Counted from the first letter of the stretch, positions 1-13,100 are shown. The stretch: DNA of 64,000 nt from Epiperipatus broadwayi (GCA_028023455.1 JAQFVV010000030.1:5166501-5230500); one strand, 5' to 3'. The notes: generated by a model from the letters alone, not told the origin. Numbers and translations: made by a program.

Positions 1-1437
1 TTAAATCAAGCGTACGGGGCAAATTATTTATTAAAGTATTTATAAGGATTTCTTTTAGTCTCGCTTTATCGAGAAGATTTCTGGTTTATAAAATAAGTTT
101 GCGTTAAACCTATGGGTTGTCGGGTGTATGCAAGCTTTGGTTAAAATCAAATTATTTGACGTCATTAGACTTCAAAGAATCGGCGATGTAGTACTGCCGA
201 GTCTGGGTTTTGGAAAATCCTGTTTCTATTTTAGTGCTGCTTTTATTTCATTAATTCTCTAATTAGTTTGGGAAATTTATATTATATATTCGTTTTTCTG
301 CTGGGAGGGTGGCTAGAGTTGATTTGTTGTCATGCGAGTTTATTGCTCAGTTTACCTTCGGATTCGAAAGATCAAAAAAAAAATCTTTTATTTGCCCGGA
401 TTATCATGGCTGCCCAATTTATTTAAATGTCCTTTGATTGTCTCAGGATATGATGGATTTACCTAAATGTTTAGCTAGCTGAGCTAGGCTGGCTGACATT
501 ACGCTCTTTCACCTGAAATTTTGTCTTTGTGTGAATGCGCATAAGTATTCTCAGTTTTGTTTTTCTTTTAGGCTTTCATGTTCAACTTCACGCAAATTCA
601 GATCATCTGGTTAATTTTATTTCCAGGCATTAATAAGATTGCTATGCATCAGCAATCATCAACAATTACTTAGTCTTTCGCATTTGACAGCAAACCAAGT
701 CTTTTTAATTTTCTGTTAATGATGGGTTGGGGATAACATCATTACTTTCAATGTAAATTAGATTTTTTTTGTGCATCACTAGCTTCGGATTGATTTCCTG
801 GGACCGGACTAAATGAAATAATATTGTAGAATTTCGTTGAGTTTTTAATAAATTATTGTAAAGTCGTTCGAGCTTGCTCACGCAAAATATGTTAAATGAG
901 TAAATATTAAGGTGGGTTTAGATGGCAAACTACTTTCTTACCCCTAAAGAATTTAGATTTCAATATTGTGCTTTTATTTAAGATTTGGAAATGTGTTATT
1001 TGGGAATAGCGGAGAATAAAACCTCCAATTTTATTAATATCCTTATTAAAGTATCTATTCTTAATATAAACTAAACAGTCACTTCTATTTATTATCTGTA
1101 TACATGATATTTTTAATGTTTATCTATTTGTTAATCTCCGATGATCCAAGTATTGCATAAGTCTTACACACGCCCTGAGTTATATATCATTATTCAAGTT
1201 AGGTTAATGATTTAATTTGTAGTTGATTGTTTCTCCCTGATGCTAGAGGGATGGGTGGAAGAATGTAGATCTATGCGTGTCTTGGATATGTTGTTGATTC
1301 ATTATTAGATTGGAAAGATAGATGAATCGTTTCGAATAAATTATCACAAAGAAAATGGAAACTTATGAAAGGGGAATTAAAAATATTTATTTTCAACGCT
1401 TAGAAATGTATTCTTTCATACATACAAATTATTTCAC
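1..1437. other. No gene recognised
   Basis: I see no supported reading frame, RNA gene or transposon end here. The first ~900 bases are somewhat less AT-rich and contain more CpG than the rest of the window, which would fit the flank of a gene lying to the left, but no exon can be supported. Confidence 0.5.
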
Positions 1438-1664
1438 AATATGTAATATAGGGAGTGTACCAATAGCTCAAACAAGCCCTTAATTGATAAGTGTGGTAAA
1501 AGAAAAATATGTAAAATCTATCTAGAACATTTCCCATCCTCAGACCAATTGGTTTAGAGTTTTTGGCTTACCTCAGTGAGGAATGTTCTAGACAGAAATT
1601 TTTAAATATTTTTCTCTTACCACATTATCAATTAAGAGCTTGTTTGAGCTATTGGTATTACATA
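1438..1664. repeat. Palindromic MITE-like hairpin element
   Basis: About 225 bp that fold into a near-complete hairpin. The left end (ATGTAATA..., then CAATAGCTCAAACAAGC) and the right end (GCTTGTTTGAGCTATTG, then TATTACAT) are inverted copies of each other. Inner segments continue the pairing (ATTGATAA.GTGGTAA with TTACCACATTATCAAT, TCTAGAACATT with AATGTTCTAGA). It has no coding capacity. I could not fix a target duplication, so the superfamily is unknown. Confidence 0.75.
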
Positions 1665-1859
1665 TTTGAAAATACAAGCTCATAAAAGCAATGTCACACT
1701 ATATATGACTTCCTTTATTGATTATTTCACAATGTACATCATATCCAAACTTTTACATATTTCTCTTTCTATATCTATAGTAGTCAAATTTGTAAGACAA
1801 ATGTTCTTTTTTATTAATTTGAAAAGTCTTTGCTTTGAAGCAATTATAAATCACATCAT

Positions 1860-4800
1860 TTTCAACCATTATCGATCCACTGCAGGATGGTCTCTCCAAG
1901 TACAATTCACCTTACCCGATCTCTAATCTTTTTTCTCCACATCACCCAAACATACTTTTTTGTTTTATCCACCCATCTAGGTCTTTTACAATCTCTTGGA
2001 ATCCAGTTTGAGATTTCAGCTGTCCATCTATTATCTTTTTCACCAATATGTCTAACTCAGCTCCACTTCAGTCTCTTAATTCTTTCAATGATTTCATTAA
2101 CATTTGTTTGTTTTCTCTCTCATAATCTTTCCTTATTACTTATAACACATCTTTCCATAATTGTTGAGTGATCTGAATCTATTGTATTGCTATTGTCTAA
2201 AGTGTCCAAGTTTAGATCCATAAGTAAGAAGTAATATTTTTAAAACATAGGCATATTTTTTTTTAATAATAAGTTATTTCTACCATAAGCATTCCAACTA
2301 AGTTTAATTCTATGATAAATTTCATTTATTATGTCACCATCTATAGGAACGATCTGATCAAGGTATTTATAGTTAACTTCTTAGTCGTTTTTAACCATCT
2401 TTTTTTTTTTTTGAGAAAATCCATTAAACATTACTTTAATCTTTTTATATTGCCCTTTTGTCTACTTACTTATTTTCATCTGATAACTTGCAATATTTCT
2501 TGAAACTCAAAAGCATTATTTGCAAAAACAATTACATCATCTGCAAAATATAGATGACTTAAATGCATTTATTTTTACTTAACTTAGCTTGCCATTTTAA
2601 TGCACAAAATATTTCTAGTAAAACCTGTAAATTATTTTAGAGATATGAAGTCACTTGTTATACACTTCTTAATCTTAAAACCACTAAACATCACATGATC
2701 ACCATTCTTTCTGCTTACACAAGCTGTTTACACAGAGGCAAAAGTTGCCATACAGTAACACCACTCAGTGCAAGTAGTCATTGGATGCAGAAAGGTTTAT
2801 GGTTAAAATCTTTATCTAGTGCTTACTCATCCAATATCCTCAGATTAGTTTCTAGCTTGTGGCTTTCATCAGTGAGGAGCATTTGATCTGAGAGCACTGC
2901 ACCTAGATCTTAGAAGCTAATGCAACCCTCCAGAAGCCACCTTTTATCTTTTGAGCTAACTATAAAGCTTCGAGTCCAAAATGAAAACAATAATGCTTTC
3001 AATTCAAGATCATTAGCTTGTATAGTTGTGTTTTCATTTTGAAATCAAAGCTTTATAGTTATCTAAAAAGATAAAAGGTGGCTTCTGGAGAGTTGCATTA
3101 GCTTATAAGATCTAGGTGCAGTGCTCTCAGATTCAAGGCTCTTCACTGATGAAAGCCATGAGCTAGAAACTAGTCTGGGGATATTGGATAAGTAGGCACT
3201 AGATAGGGATTTAAAGCACAAAACTTCCTGCATCCATTGATTACTCTGGCTTGCACTTAGTGGTGCTACTGTATGAGAGTTTTGCCTCTGTGTAAACAGC
3301 TTGTGTAACCATGCAGAATGGTAATCATGTGATGCCTAGTGGATTAATACCAATCCTTTATAATAGGATTATAGTGACTGGTTATTAAAGAAGCAAAGAC
3401 ACCAAAAAGTATGGATGCTGAACTGAGTTTAGATCTATATGACTATACAAGGTAATGCGTTTGAATTGGAAACATTATTGTGTTTTCATTTTGGACTCAA
3501 AACTTTATAGTTAGCTAAAAAGATGACCGCTGGAGGGTTGCATTAGATCCTGAGATCTAGGTGGAATGCTCTCAGATCTAATTCTTCACTGATGAAAGCC
3601 ACAAGCTAGGATGAGTAGGCACTAGATAGGGCTTTTAAGCACAAATCTTCCTGCATCCATTGATTTACTCTGGTTTGCACTGAGTGACACTATTGTATGG
3701 AGAGTTTTGCCTTTGTGCAATCTTAATCTTTCTAGTAATCTAATCGTTGTTTTTTTTAAAATATACTTCAGAATATGGCAATATCCTCGATTTGTACCTT
3801 AATTATGCAATGTTTTTATTACTGAAGAAATGCTTATAGAACAAATGCCTTTTTATAATCTACAAATCCAAAGCATAATGGCAACTCATATTCATTGGTT
3901 CTTTCCATAACTTCTCTGAATACTTAGATGTGATCCACTGTACTAAAACCATTTTTAAATCAAGCTTGCTCTTTTGGTTGCTTAAAATCCAAAGTTCACT
4001 GTAGACAAGTTGTAATTTATCTTTGTAAAAATTTTAAAACCTATACTGATAGATCTGTAATTTTTAACATCTTTGTCATCTTCTTAAAATATTAATACTG
4101 CATTCTTCTAATTATCTTATACATCTTTTTTCTTTTTTATTTAGACATTTGGTATATAAATTTGCCAAAATTTTTCTATTTCTTTACCTCCTTTTAAGAT
4201 ATTGATCATAATTCCATTATTTCCTGGAGCTTTCTCTCTTCATTGATTTAATTGCATATCTCCTTCTTCATTTGATATCCTTGGTAGGTTAGAAGATATA
4301 GTGGTTGCAAGAAGTACTTTTCCTTGTTTTTTATTATTATATAATTCTTAATAGAACTGTTCTACACATATCATGATATCTCTTTTTAATAATAATTTCT
4401 CATCTTTTTTTCTTGTTGCAGAAATGTTCCCTAACAATATTCTCTTCTATAGATTTTTTTGCTAATTCACAATTATATTTTCTTATATAATTATCAACTC
4501 TTTTTCGCACCATTTGACATTTTTATATACATATTTTTTGTTTTCTTAATAAATTGTTTTGCCTCAGTAGAATTTTTACTGGCCATTTGCTGGATTTTTG
4601 TCCCAGATATCTTTAGTTGCAGTTTTTATAACTGTATCGGTTATATTCCTTATTGATTTCATTCAAATCTGAATCGTGTTCAAATTCTGCTAGTATTTGA
4701 AAATGATTTGCAAGTTCTAATTTAAATTCATTTGGAATGTTTTTGAAGACTAGGAATATCAACTATGAGTACTGTTTTTCTCTAGTTTTGCATTAACATA

Positions 4801-5560
4801 TATCTCACTAGCCAATGATCACTTCCTGTTTTGAATTTATTAAGAACATTACAATCTTAAAATACACATTTTGTTAATCAAAATATCCAATTCTCCTGTA
4901 CCTTCATCTTAATTCTTCCATTTCTGTTAAGCATTTTTCACAAAAAAAATAATAATATAGTTTTTTTTTTTTTTTTGCAAACTTCAGAAGTCTACGTCCT
5001 CTCTTATTTCTATCACCATAATCAACATTATTCACAACCCTTTTATCTGTTCGCCAATTCTAACATTAAAATCTACCATAACAATTCTAAAATGTTTGGT
5101 CTGATCAAAAGCCTTTTGTTCATACATATAAAAATTACTTCTTCATCACAGTGAGAACTTAACTTGTTGGGGCATAAACCTGAATTATCTGCGTTTGATA
5201 TACTATTAAGTTGAACAACTAATCTTGCCTCTGTCTGATACACCATCAGTCTTCACAATGTTTTTCCATTTTTTATTTGTAATGAATCTTATTTCTCTTG
5301 TACTTTTAATGTTTTTGCTTTTGTAATACAGGATATGTCCACATTTAAAATCAATTATCTCTTCACCTTTTAACTTCATGAAATCCAATAATATTTCATT
5401 TAATATTAGATAATTATTTTACAATTTTTCTTTACTTGAAAATGATCTGCAGTTGTAAGTCCCTAAATAAAAGGTTTTCATCAAAAGTTAACCTAAGTTC
5501 GCAATCAGAAAATTTTTAGAATCCTCTGGCTTTGGCCACCTGGTGTCTTTACAGTCTCCT
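1860..5560 (-). pseudogene. APE-type non-LTR retrotransposon remnant (endonuclease-reverse transcriptase)
   Basis: Minus-strand remains of one long polyprotein, with many frameshifts and stops. Reading 5' to 3' (high to low coordinates) I see the endonuclease start (GTYNCRSFSSKEK near 5.46 kb, then MKLKGEEIIDFKCGHILYY near 5.35 kb), an endonuclease GDFN-like block (VDFNVRIG near 5.06 kb), early reverse transcriptase motifs (EQA.F..GFSTVDHI and FVDYKKAF, about 3.99-3.84 kb), the catalytic YFADD (2536-2550) and the C-terminal block (RIKRLKWSWVRHI, then DNRWTAEI, about 2.1-2.0 kb). This order and the motifs are those of APE-type LINEs common in arthropods, probably RTE-like, though the clade is inferred. 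A foldback element inserted at 2678-3720 splits the reverse transcriptase between the FVDYKKAF and YFADD motifs, so it arrived later. Confidence 0.85.
2678..3720 (+). mobile_element. Foldback family copy 1 (1.04 kb, compound)
   Basis: Longest copy of the dispersed foldback family. It opens with the family leader (CCACTAAACATCACATGATC), runs through a long arm, turns near 3000 and returns as the inverted arm to about 3345. A further partial arm follows and ends in GGAGAGTTTTGCCTTTG. The flanks carry a short direct repeat (CTTAATCTT at 2668-2676, and in TCTTAATCTT at 3721-3730). It sits inside the non-LTR element at 1860-5560. Confidence 0.85.
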
Positions 5561-6436
5561 GGAAATAAGAGCCGTAATTTAGTTTTGTCTGTCATGATTA
5601 TAAATATCTACTTAAAAAAAATTCAATCACACGCACATTCATTCCGCCTGTAAGAAAACTCAGTTGATATTTCACTTTAAGAACTATCAAGCAACGGAAA
5701 AGAAAGACCTTGGTGTTTCTTGATCTTAAATTCAAAAGTAAAACATCAATAAACCCATTATTCTGGCTAATGCATGTTAGTGAGTATTTCATCTATGTTC
5801 GTATACTATACGAATAATCACATAGTAATAACGGTTGCAATGATAAGAAAGTATGGAGTGGACATTAGGAATTTGCCCTGCTCGTTTTCTTTAAGGCCTC
5901 GAAGTGGAATCAAAGAATATTCTTTCAGTTAACAGCAAATTTTTTTCTGCAGCCTTTTATTTTAGTCCTTCCTGCATAATCTAATCTATCTTTAAATAAC
6001 CAAAGATATTCATGATGTATTTAAAATTTCCTAGAGTGAAAATAAGGAAAGGTGATGATTATACATGTATTGTTTTTCTGTAATTACAAAAATTTAATCA
6101 ACTTCATTTACACTTTAAATATTCACATGTGCAGACAATCCACAAAGAGTGGACTTGTTTGAATATGGCAGTAATATCAAATTAAACAGTAAAATAATTT
6201 CTTAACTTTATATTTCTAAAAATCTGCCATTTAAACTATAATGACCAGGTGTCGTGCAACTGAACACGAAACACCCTCTAGTGTGATAATTGAGCAACTT
6301 CATTCATTGAAAGTGCTTTAGTATTGGTTAATTACATTACTTCCGTTTTTGAATACAAGTGTAATGTACATACTGAACTTTAGATTTAATTAGAGGGGAT
6401 TTGAACATTGAGCACTGATTATATATATGTGGGGAA
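5561..6436. other. No gene recognised
   Basis: AT-rich DNA with no supported coding signal. TAATTAGAGGGGATTTGAAC near 6.39 kb has an imperfect inverted partner (GTTCAAATCTTCTCTAATTA) near 6.58 kb, so the two bracket the hammerhead at 6437-6530 and may mark that unit's extent. Confidence 0.4.
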
Positions 6437-6530
6437 ATGATGATCTGGATCAACTGATGAGTGCTGGTTAAGCACGAAATAGGTATATTGAACATTTATC
6501 TTTTTCACGTGTGTGATCGGTGTGCATCAT
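6437..6530 (+). ncRNA. Hammerhead ribozyme, dispersed copy
   Basis: The core is complete on the plus strand: CTGATGA (6454-6460), stem II GTGCT/AGCAC with loop GGTTA (6461-6475), and GAAA (6476-6479). Stem III can form six pairs, two of them G-U (6479-6484 with 6494-6499), leaving C6500 as the expected cleavage nucleotide of a UAUC site. Stem I pairs GATCA (6448-6452) with TGATC (6514-6518) across an internal loop, with outer pairing of ATGAT to ATCAT. Stem III closes on itself and stem I is open, so this is type I. Known hammerheads self-cleave; activity here is inferred. Confidence 0.82.
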
Positions 6531-6599
6531 TTATGTAAAATGGAGTGGATAGCTGAAGATCTTGAAAGTCTATGTTCAAATCTTCTCTAATTACATTGT

Positions 6600-9500
6600 T
6601 TTGTAGAAAGTGTAGCCCGGGTGAGTTTTCTTCAAAGATATTTATTATTAATAGGATGAACTCATTAGCAGAAAAAGGTTACATATATATGCATCTTTTG
6701 GATCAAACAATTAGTTAAGGATGTCACTATGATAATGTTAATAAAACTGATCTTCTTTAAACTGGTACTTCCAGTTCATTATGTCAATGAGAGGATGTGT
6801 ATATCGATTAGATAGTGTTCTACTCTTTAGGGGAAAAAAACTTGCAGTCTCAGCTATTGCAAATTGACATTTTCACAAAGATAAAAGATTGTACTAAAAA
6901 GAGTCCCTCTACCAACAATTATTGAAACAACATTCCCAAATAAGGGCACACATTTTGGAATGGTCCAAGTTGCCAGAACTTTTGACAAGTATATTCACAC
7001 CTTCCCCAAGAATAACTTCTGTATTATCAGAAATCCATCACTTTCTATTCACAAAACCATTTTTGGTTCAGAATGGTAAAAATGTACTCATAACAAAAGC
7101 CACTTCTGTTGCACATCTATTTTATTCCATTCTTTAGCATATTTCAATTTCCAATACTTATTGGGATTTTTTGGAAATTAATAAAGGACTTTTTGGCAAT
7201 TACTATTTTGGAATCTTGTTTAGACATATCTACTCCAAAATGGAAATTATTCGAAAAGATATCATTTCTGCATATTTCTTCAAAAAAACTATAATTGCTT
7301 TTGCTCTATGGTCGTCTAGGTTTTTTAATTTATTTTAAGTTTGTAATTCAAGAAACAGAATTTTATTTATGACAGACTTTTCTAGTATAATTCATTTCAA
7401 TTATTATGTTGCTGGATTTATCTTTTTTAAAAATGTATAACTGAAAATATGCAAACAAAAGTATATTTCCTTCAGAAAAGGTGAAAAAAAAAACTATCAT
7501 AGAAATTTTTATTTGCAAAAAAAATATAAATGGTTTTCAGTTCTTTAGCATTAGTTTGAAAGAGACATTAATGACATTCAGTTGATACCTGGATGTTATA
7601 ATAGATTTTATTTGTAGTATCAGTATTGTAATGGAACGGGTCCTGATCTTGCATGACCGTAGACTTGATAGGCCATCAGAGAGGATGAGAAATATATCTA
7701 GGATATCTAAATATATAGTCGCGTGTCCGCTCTTATGTCATTCCTGGGAGATGATGTATTAACACACAAACATAGATCAAAAATCTACCTGTATACCCTT
7801 CTCCATCTTTAACTTTCGTTAATCCCAGAATTCAAGCTTAGGGAGAATACACATAACATTCTACTTCAGGGAATATCACTATATATAATGTGCAAGCATG
7901 TGATAAATTGAGAACTGAATGTTGAAAAAACACGACAGTAATTAATTTAAAATCATATATTTAACAAATTTATTCACAATTAACGTAATTTAGTTTGGTT
8001 AGATATTGATAAATATTCTTTGATTATTATAGTTAATATTTATTAATCCACTTTCCATTTCCCTTCAAAGAATAATCATTCAATTTCAATACTAACAAAA
8101 AAATAAAATTAAAACTTGTTATTATTTATGTTTATATTTGATTGATAATTTAAACTTTCCCAGAATCGTAATTCATTATCTCCAATAAATTTATTCATTA
8201 GTTCATATCAATAATGTGGTGATGGTATGGGATTCCCCCTTCTATTGTGATTGGTTTCTGCAAAGATAAGAAAGATCATTCACATTAGAGATTATTAATC
8301 ATATATACTGAAAAACAACTAAATAACGAAATGATTAATAATAACAAATGACAAATAACAATGTAACTGTACAAGTGTTGGCATTTAATGTATAAGGTAA
8401 CATCTTATTTCTCCCCTGGTGATGATTAAATTCATCCGCAAGCAAGTTCATGCCTGAACCTATATTTCAATTTAAAAATAAAGCTAATAATACTTTTCCC
8501 TTTTATAATCTATCGAGAGATTACACCTCCCCTCCTCTTCACTCTATAGCAAAGAAAAGAAAAATATTGATACATAAAATAAAAATAAGTCATCCTAAGA
8601 TCAATTAAGAGGCCATAAGAAAAATGTCCTAAAAATATTATCCTCATTGATCCATTTCATGTTTCTGTTAGTGGGATTCAAGTGTTTTAGAATGCACATG
8701 ATGGTGATCAGAATTTCCCTCTTTGTATGGTATGCTTTAAGATGTTGAGTTGCAGCTTCACATCTAAATAGTAAAGTTGATGGTGTTCGTAGCATAGAAG
8801 AATAAATGCTGTGTTGAATCAAACTTGGTTTTGGCAGTTACAACTCCATGGGTGCTGAATCTCTTTCCATGATGTAACTTCCCTTTTAGAAGCACATGGT
8901 TGTACGTATTTCTATAAATGTAGTTGATAAAAGTTATTGAGTTTGTTGAAAAGCAGAATATTTGCTGTTAGAAATCTCAAGTTAGAATTGATCTACTCTC
9001 CTGCTCAAAATTGAAAATACTCTTGAAATATTGAAAATCTGTTTTGGGGATTTCTAATTCAAAATTCCATAGTTGGCTGGGTTTAAATCCGTATGCTTTT
9101 AATCTAGCTTTAATTTGTATCTAATGAGATATTATCATTAATGTTTTTACTTTGATGTTTGCAGACTTTTTTGTTCAAATCACAAGTTCGACTTTTTTTT
9201 CTGCTCACAAAATGTACGTTGGTTTTTGATCTCATTTTTGAGGTCATTTACTTATATATTTTGATGATCACCAAAACAAGGTTGTTCTTTTTGATGTGAA
9301 TTTCATGTTTTCAATAGCAGGTTCATGTTCATGCATTGAATTAATTATTTATATTATTGTTTATTATTCACATAAAATATGGCAGATTAATATAAAAAAA
9401 AATTGTTTATTATTTCTTTTCTTTAAGTATTTATTTTCTTGCTTGCATCTAAATTTGTTCATTATTTCCTTGTATTGTTGTAATGTGTAAATTAAAAACA

Positions 9501-9859
9501 ACAATAGACAAGAGGTTTTTATAACAAAGGTCAGTATTAATTTCTAAATTTTATAATTCAGTTTATATTATGTATTTATCATACTGTTTGTTAAATGTTT
9601 AATTCTTAAAATAATTAAACATTAAATTATAGAAATAATTAATTGCCTCTCAGCTACAGTGCTTGTGACCAATTTCATTTTTTAGTAGTAAGTTTCATTT
9701 GATTTGCATTCTCATTATACATATAGCTTGCTTTCTATTATATGTTCAGAATGTTATTGTAGGAATCGGGTTTGAATTAGATAAGGATGGTTTTAATGGT
9801 TTTTGGTGGGGTGTAAGACCACATCTTGCAGTATATTGGCAAAAATCTTTCAACCTCTG
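6600..9859. other. No gene recognised
   Basis: About 3.3 kb of AT-rich DNA. Short open frames occur on both strands but none shows a recognisable domain, and all are of a length expected by chance at this base composition. Confidence 0.45.
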
Positions 9860-10206
9860 TTCTTACAATATACTCTTATTTTTCTCCTTCACTTTTTTTG
9901 CATATCTTCATATAATCATATATATTATTTATAATACTTCACTCATATACACTTTAATGCAATTAATTTTCTTAAAAACTTTATTTTCATACAGTTTCGA
10001 CTGTCCAGCAGTCTTCTTCAGAGCTCCATCTTCCTTACAGTTGTTTTAACTTTAATTAAAATTAAAACAACTGTAAGGAAGATGGAGCTCTGAAGAAGAC
10101 TGCTGGACAGTCAAAACTGTAAGAAAATAAAGAAGTTTTTAAGAAAATTAATTGCAATAAAGTGTATATGAGTGAAGTATTATAAATAATATATTCTTAC
10201 AATATA
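9860..10206. mobile_element. Inverted-repeat element with 13-bp target duplication
   Basis: Two arms of about 139 bp (roughly 9917-10055 and 10056-10194) form a near-perfect palindrome centred at about 10055. The unit is flanked by an exact 13-bp direct repeat TTCTTACAATATA (9860-9872 and 10194-10206), so it looks like one insertion. Each arm contains CTGAAGAAGACTGCTGGACA followed by GTC(A/G)AAACTGT, in which GACTG and CAGTC form a small stem. The related palindrome at 22757-22917 carries a diverged version of the same motif. A Penelope-like origin is possible because a Penelope-like remnant lies nearby, but this is inference. Confidence 0.75.
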
Positions 10207-10365
10207 AATAGTATAACAATTGAATATTTTAGTCACAATCATTTCAGTATCAAGCATTTTATTTTTGGGTTGTATGGTGTAAAAAATGTGGACATCCTAA
10301 TTCTTCAATTTCTCAAATTCTGAATCAGTAAAGTTTATTTTAGCCTTTTTTTATCACTAGAATTT

Positions 10366-11198
10366 CTCACAGAGGCAAAACACTCCATACAGTAGCACCA
10401 CTCAGTGCAAGCCAGAGTAATCAATGGATGCAGGAAGGTTTGTGCATAAAATCCCAATCGAGTGCCTACTCATCCAATATCCCCAGATTAGTTTCCAGCT
10501 TGTGGCTTTCATCAGTGAGGAACTGTGGATTTGAGAGCACTGCACCTAGATCTTAGGATCTAATGGAACCCTCCATAAGCCATCTTTTACCTTTTAGGTA
10601 ACTATAAAGCTTTGAATCCAAAATGAAAACACAATAATGTTTTCAAGTTAAGCTCATCTGCTTGTATAGTTATATAGATCTGAACTCATACTTTTTGGTG
10701 TCTGGTTCTTTAATAACCATAGTCACCATAATCCTTTTGGGCAGGATTGGTATTAAACCATCAAATATCACCTGTTCACCATTCTTTAGGTTTACACAAT
10801 CTGTTTTTCACAGAGGCAAACTCTCCATACAGTAGTGCCATTCAGTGCAAACCAGAGTAATCAATGAATGCAGGAAGGTCATAAAATTCCATTATCCCCA
10901 GACTAGTTTCTAGCTTGTGGATTTCAGCAGTGAGGAGTTTTGGATCTAAGAATACTGCACCTAGATCTTAGGATCTAATGCAACCCTCCAGTATCCATCA
11001 TTTACTTTTTAGCTAACTATAAAGCTTTAAGTTCAAAATGAAAACAATAATGTTTTCAAGCTGAGCTCATCAGGTTTCAGCACAAACCTTTCTGCATCCA
11101 TTGATTACTCTGGTTTGCACTGAGTGGCGCTACTTTATGGAGAGTTTTGCCTCTGTGAAAAACAGATTGTGTAAGCTTAAAGAATGGTGATTATGTGA
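10366..11198 (-). mobile_element. Foldback family copy 2
   Basis: A copy about 0.83 kb long, in reverse orientation: it starts with CACAGAGGCAAAAC and ends with the complement of the family leader (ATGGTGATTATGTGAC). An internal leader (CATCAAATATCACC...) near 10.78 kb shows that it is a compound of two units. It is flanked by a direct repeat CACTAGAATT (10355-10364 and 11199-11208). Confidence 0.85.
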
Positions 11199-11208
11199 CA
11201 CTAGAATT

Positions 11209-11760
11209 GTTGTTATGAAACAAAAGCAGCATTTTTTTTTACATGAATTTCCAAAATTTTTCAAGGAAGTTGAACAAATTTCTGCAATAGGATATTTACA
11301 ATATCTCATCAAGTAATGCATTTAGCTCAGCTGATTTTTATATATGATCTATTTTGATAAAATATTGTCCCAAAAGGGCAAATATTTTTCTGCACTATGT
11401 TGTCGCCATCCATCGTTATACAATAAAATTATTTCTTTTAGCTTCTCAATGTATTATTTTAATGAGAAAGGTACATTTTTTTCATAATTGCCAAAAACTT
11501 AAGTATTTGCTGTTGGTTTTTTGTGCTATTTTTGAATCCCAGTATATCTGATGGTTGAATTTTGTAGTTCAATTAAAGATGTGATTGATGATGATTTATA
11601 ACATTATATACTGTGATTGAGCAGCATAAATCAATACATGTTTAGAATTCTTTTTATATAATTTTCTGTACAATTGTAATGTTAAATATGTAAATATTAG
11701 GACATTTAACCAGGAAAAGGGTAAACATGTTTGTAAATTTTAGCATGTTTTCAACACATT
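11209..11760. other. No gene recognised; possible 3' part of the Penelope-like remnant
   Basis: There is no firm coding signal. It lies downstream, on the minus strand, of the GIY-YIG remnant and may include that element's 3' end, but I cannot show this. Confidence 0.3.
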
Positions 11761-13100
11761 TTGTATCATAATCATAGCTCTTTTAAGTTTATTATGGATT
11801 GTTTTAATGCGTGCTTGCTTGCTATTTTTGTATTTAAATTTTTTGTTTGTTATTCAAGTATATATAAAGTTCTTCAGAGCACCCACTTTTTTGACAGATG
11901 TATGCTGGTTTCTTATTTATTTATAGCAAATTTATCCTTTGCTATTGTCCAAGCTTCTTTGATCCCTTTTTATATTTTCCTTTTCAGTGCAAATGACATC
12001 CGCTTTGGAGAGATCAAATTTATGGCCTGATTGTTGCTCATATTCTAAGAATATAGATCAGCATTCATTACTACTTTTGACCCTATTATACAAGTAATTG
12101 TGTTGGTCAGTCTTGTAGACAAGTTTGCCCTTGTTACTCCATAATAGGCATATTTACAGTCGGCTTTGTTGCACTTAATTTTACAAATTATTTGATGAAC
12201 TGCTTCCTTGATCAGTTTATCTTTTGAATTATTCAGCAGTTTATTTAATGGAGGGAGCTAAAACATACTTTTCTGAACAAATAGTTTTTAATTTCTGAGC
12301 CACCTTTGGTACATGTATGAGGCATATTCATTTTTTTTAATCCTTGCTAGAAAAAGATTGCACTGATTTATTAAGTTTGCTATAAAATCTTTCTATCATG
12401 TTGTAAATTTTCTTGATGTTATATCCCTGATGTATGCGTCAATATTGTTTTTCCGATCTATTTCATATTTACAGAGTTTTAAATTTATGCAAAGGAAACC
12501 TTTAAATCTGGCATAATTATCAGCAATTTTGGATAGATGGCTTCTCTGATATTTATAGGCAATAAAAATTGAAACATTTCTTGATTTGATCTTTGAGTTC
12601 TTATTTCTTGTTGATAGATGTTGCTGTATAAGAGTTGTCACCCGAAGAAATTGAAATATAAAATCTTATAATAGTATTTTTTGACTATTTTTTTTTAAAG
12701 AATGATTATTCTTTAGAAATTTGGCTTTTTATTTTTCATTTTATTTCACTTTATTCTGTACAAATACAACAAATTACAGAGGACAATGAAGGAACTAGAA
12801 ATATGTAGATATGAAAACAAATGGCTATTACTGACATTGTTAAAAAATTAAGAGTGTAATGAAGCTGAGACAGTCATGTAATTAGAAGATATAATAGATG
12901 GATACCTTATATCCTAAATTAGATCCTAAAAAAATTATAAAGGATTTAGAAGGAAACCATGCTTGAGATAAATGGAGGAATAAAGTTTTCTGAAATGATG
13001 TGAAGAAGAGGCTATAGATCAGAGAAACTAGATTATCCAGCAACATATTGGCAATAATTGGAAATGGTGACGATGATACTATATTCACCACAAGTGAATG
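11761..13100 (-). pseudogene. Penelope-like retroelement remnant (reverse transcriptase + GIY-YIG)
   Basis: Decayed minus-strand coding remains. Near 13.05 kb a reverse-transcriptase-like block reads SPFPIIANMLLDNLV, matching the SPI.AN..M...L type motif of Penelope-like reverse transcriptases. Downstream, around 12.2-12.05 kb, comes ICKIKCNKADCKYAYYGVT followed by R..LSTRLTNTI, the shape of the C-terminal GIY-YIG endonuclease of Penelope-like elements (cysteine-containing linker, Y.YYG in place of GIY...YIG, then T...SRRL). Frameshifts and stops are frequent and the catalytic reverse transcriptase aspartates were not found. In intact elements the two domains nick the target and copy the RNA. 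The family call rests on the order and spacing of the two blocks. Confidence 0.6.

Noticed and set aside
6922-7294. Open frames that might be remains of a piggyBac-like transposase on the minus strand
   Set aside because: Only a vague resemblance in one short segment; no catalytic motifs, ends or TTAA duplication could be shown.
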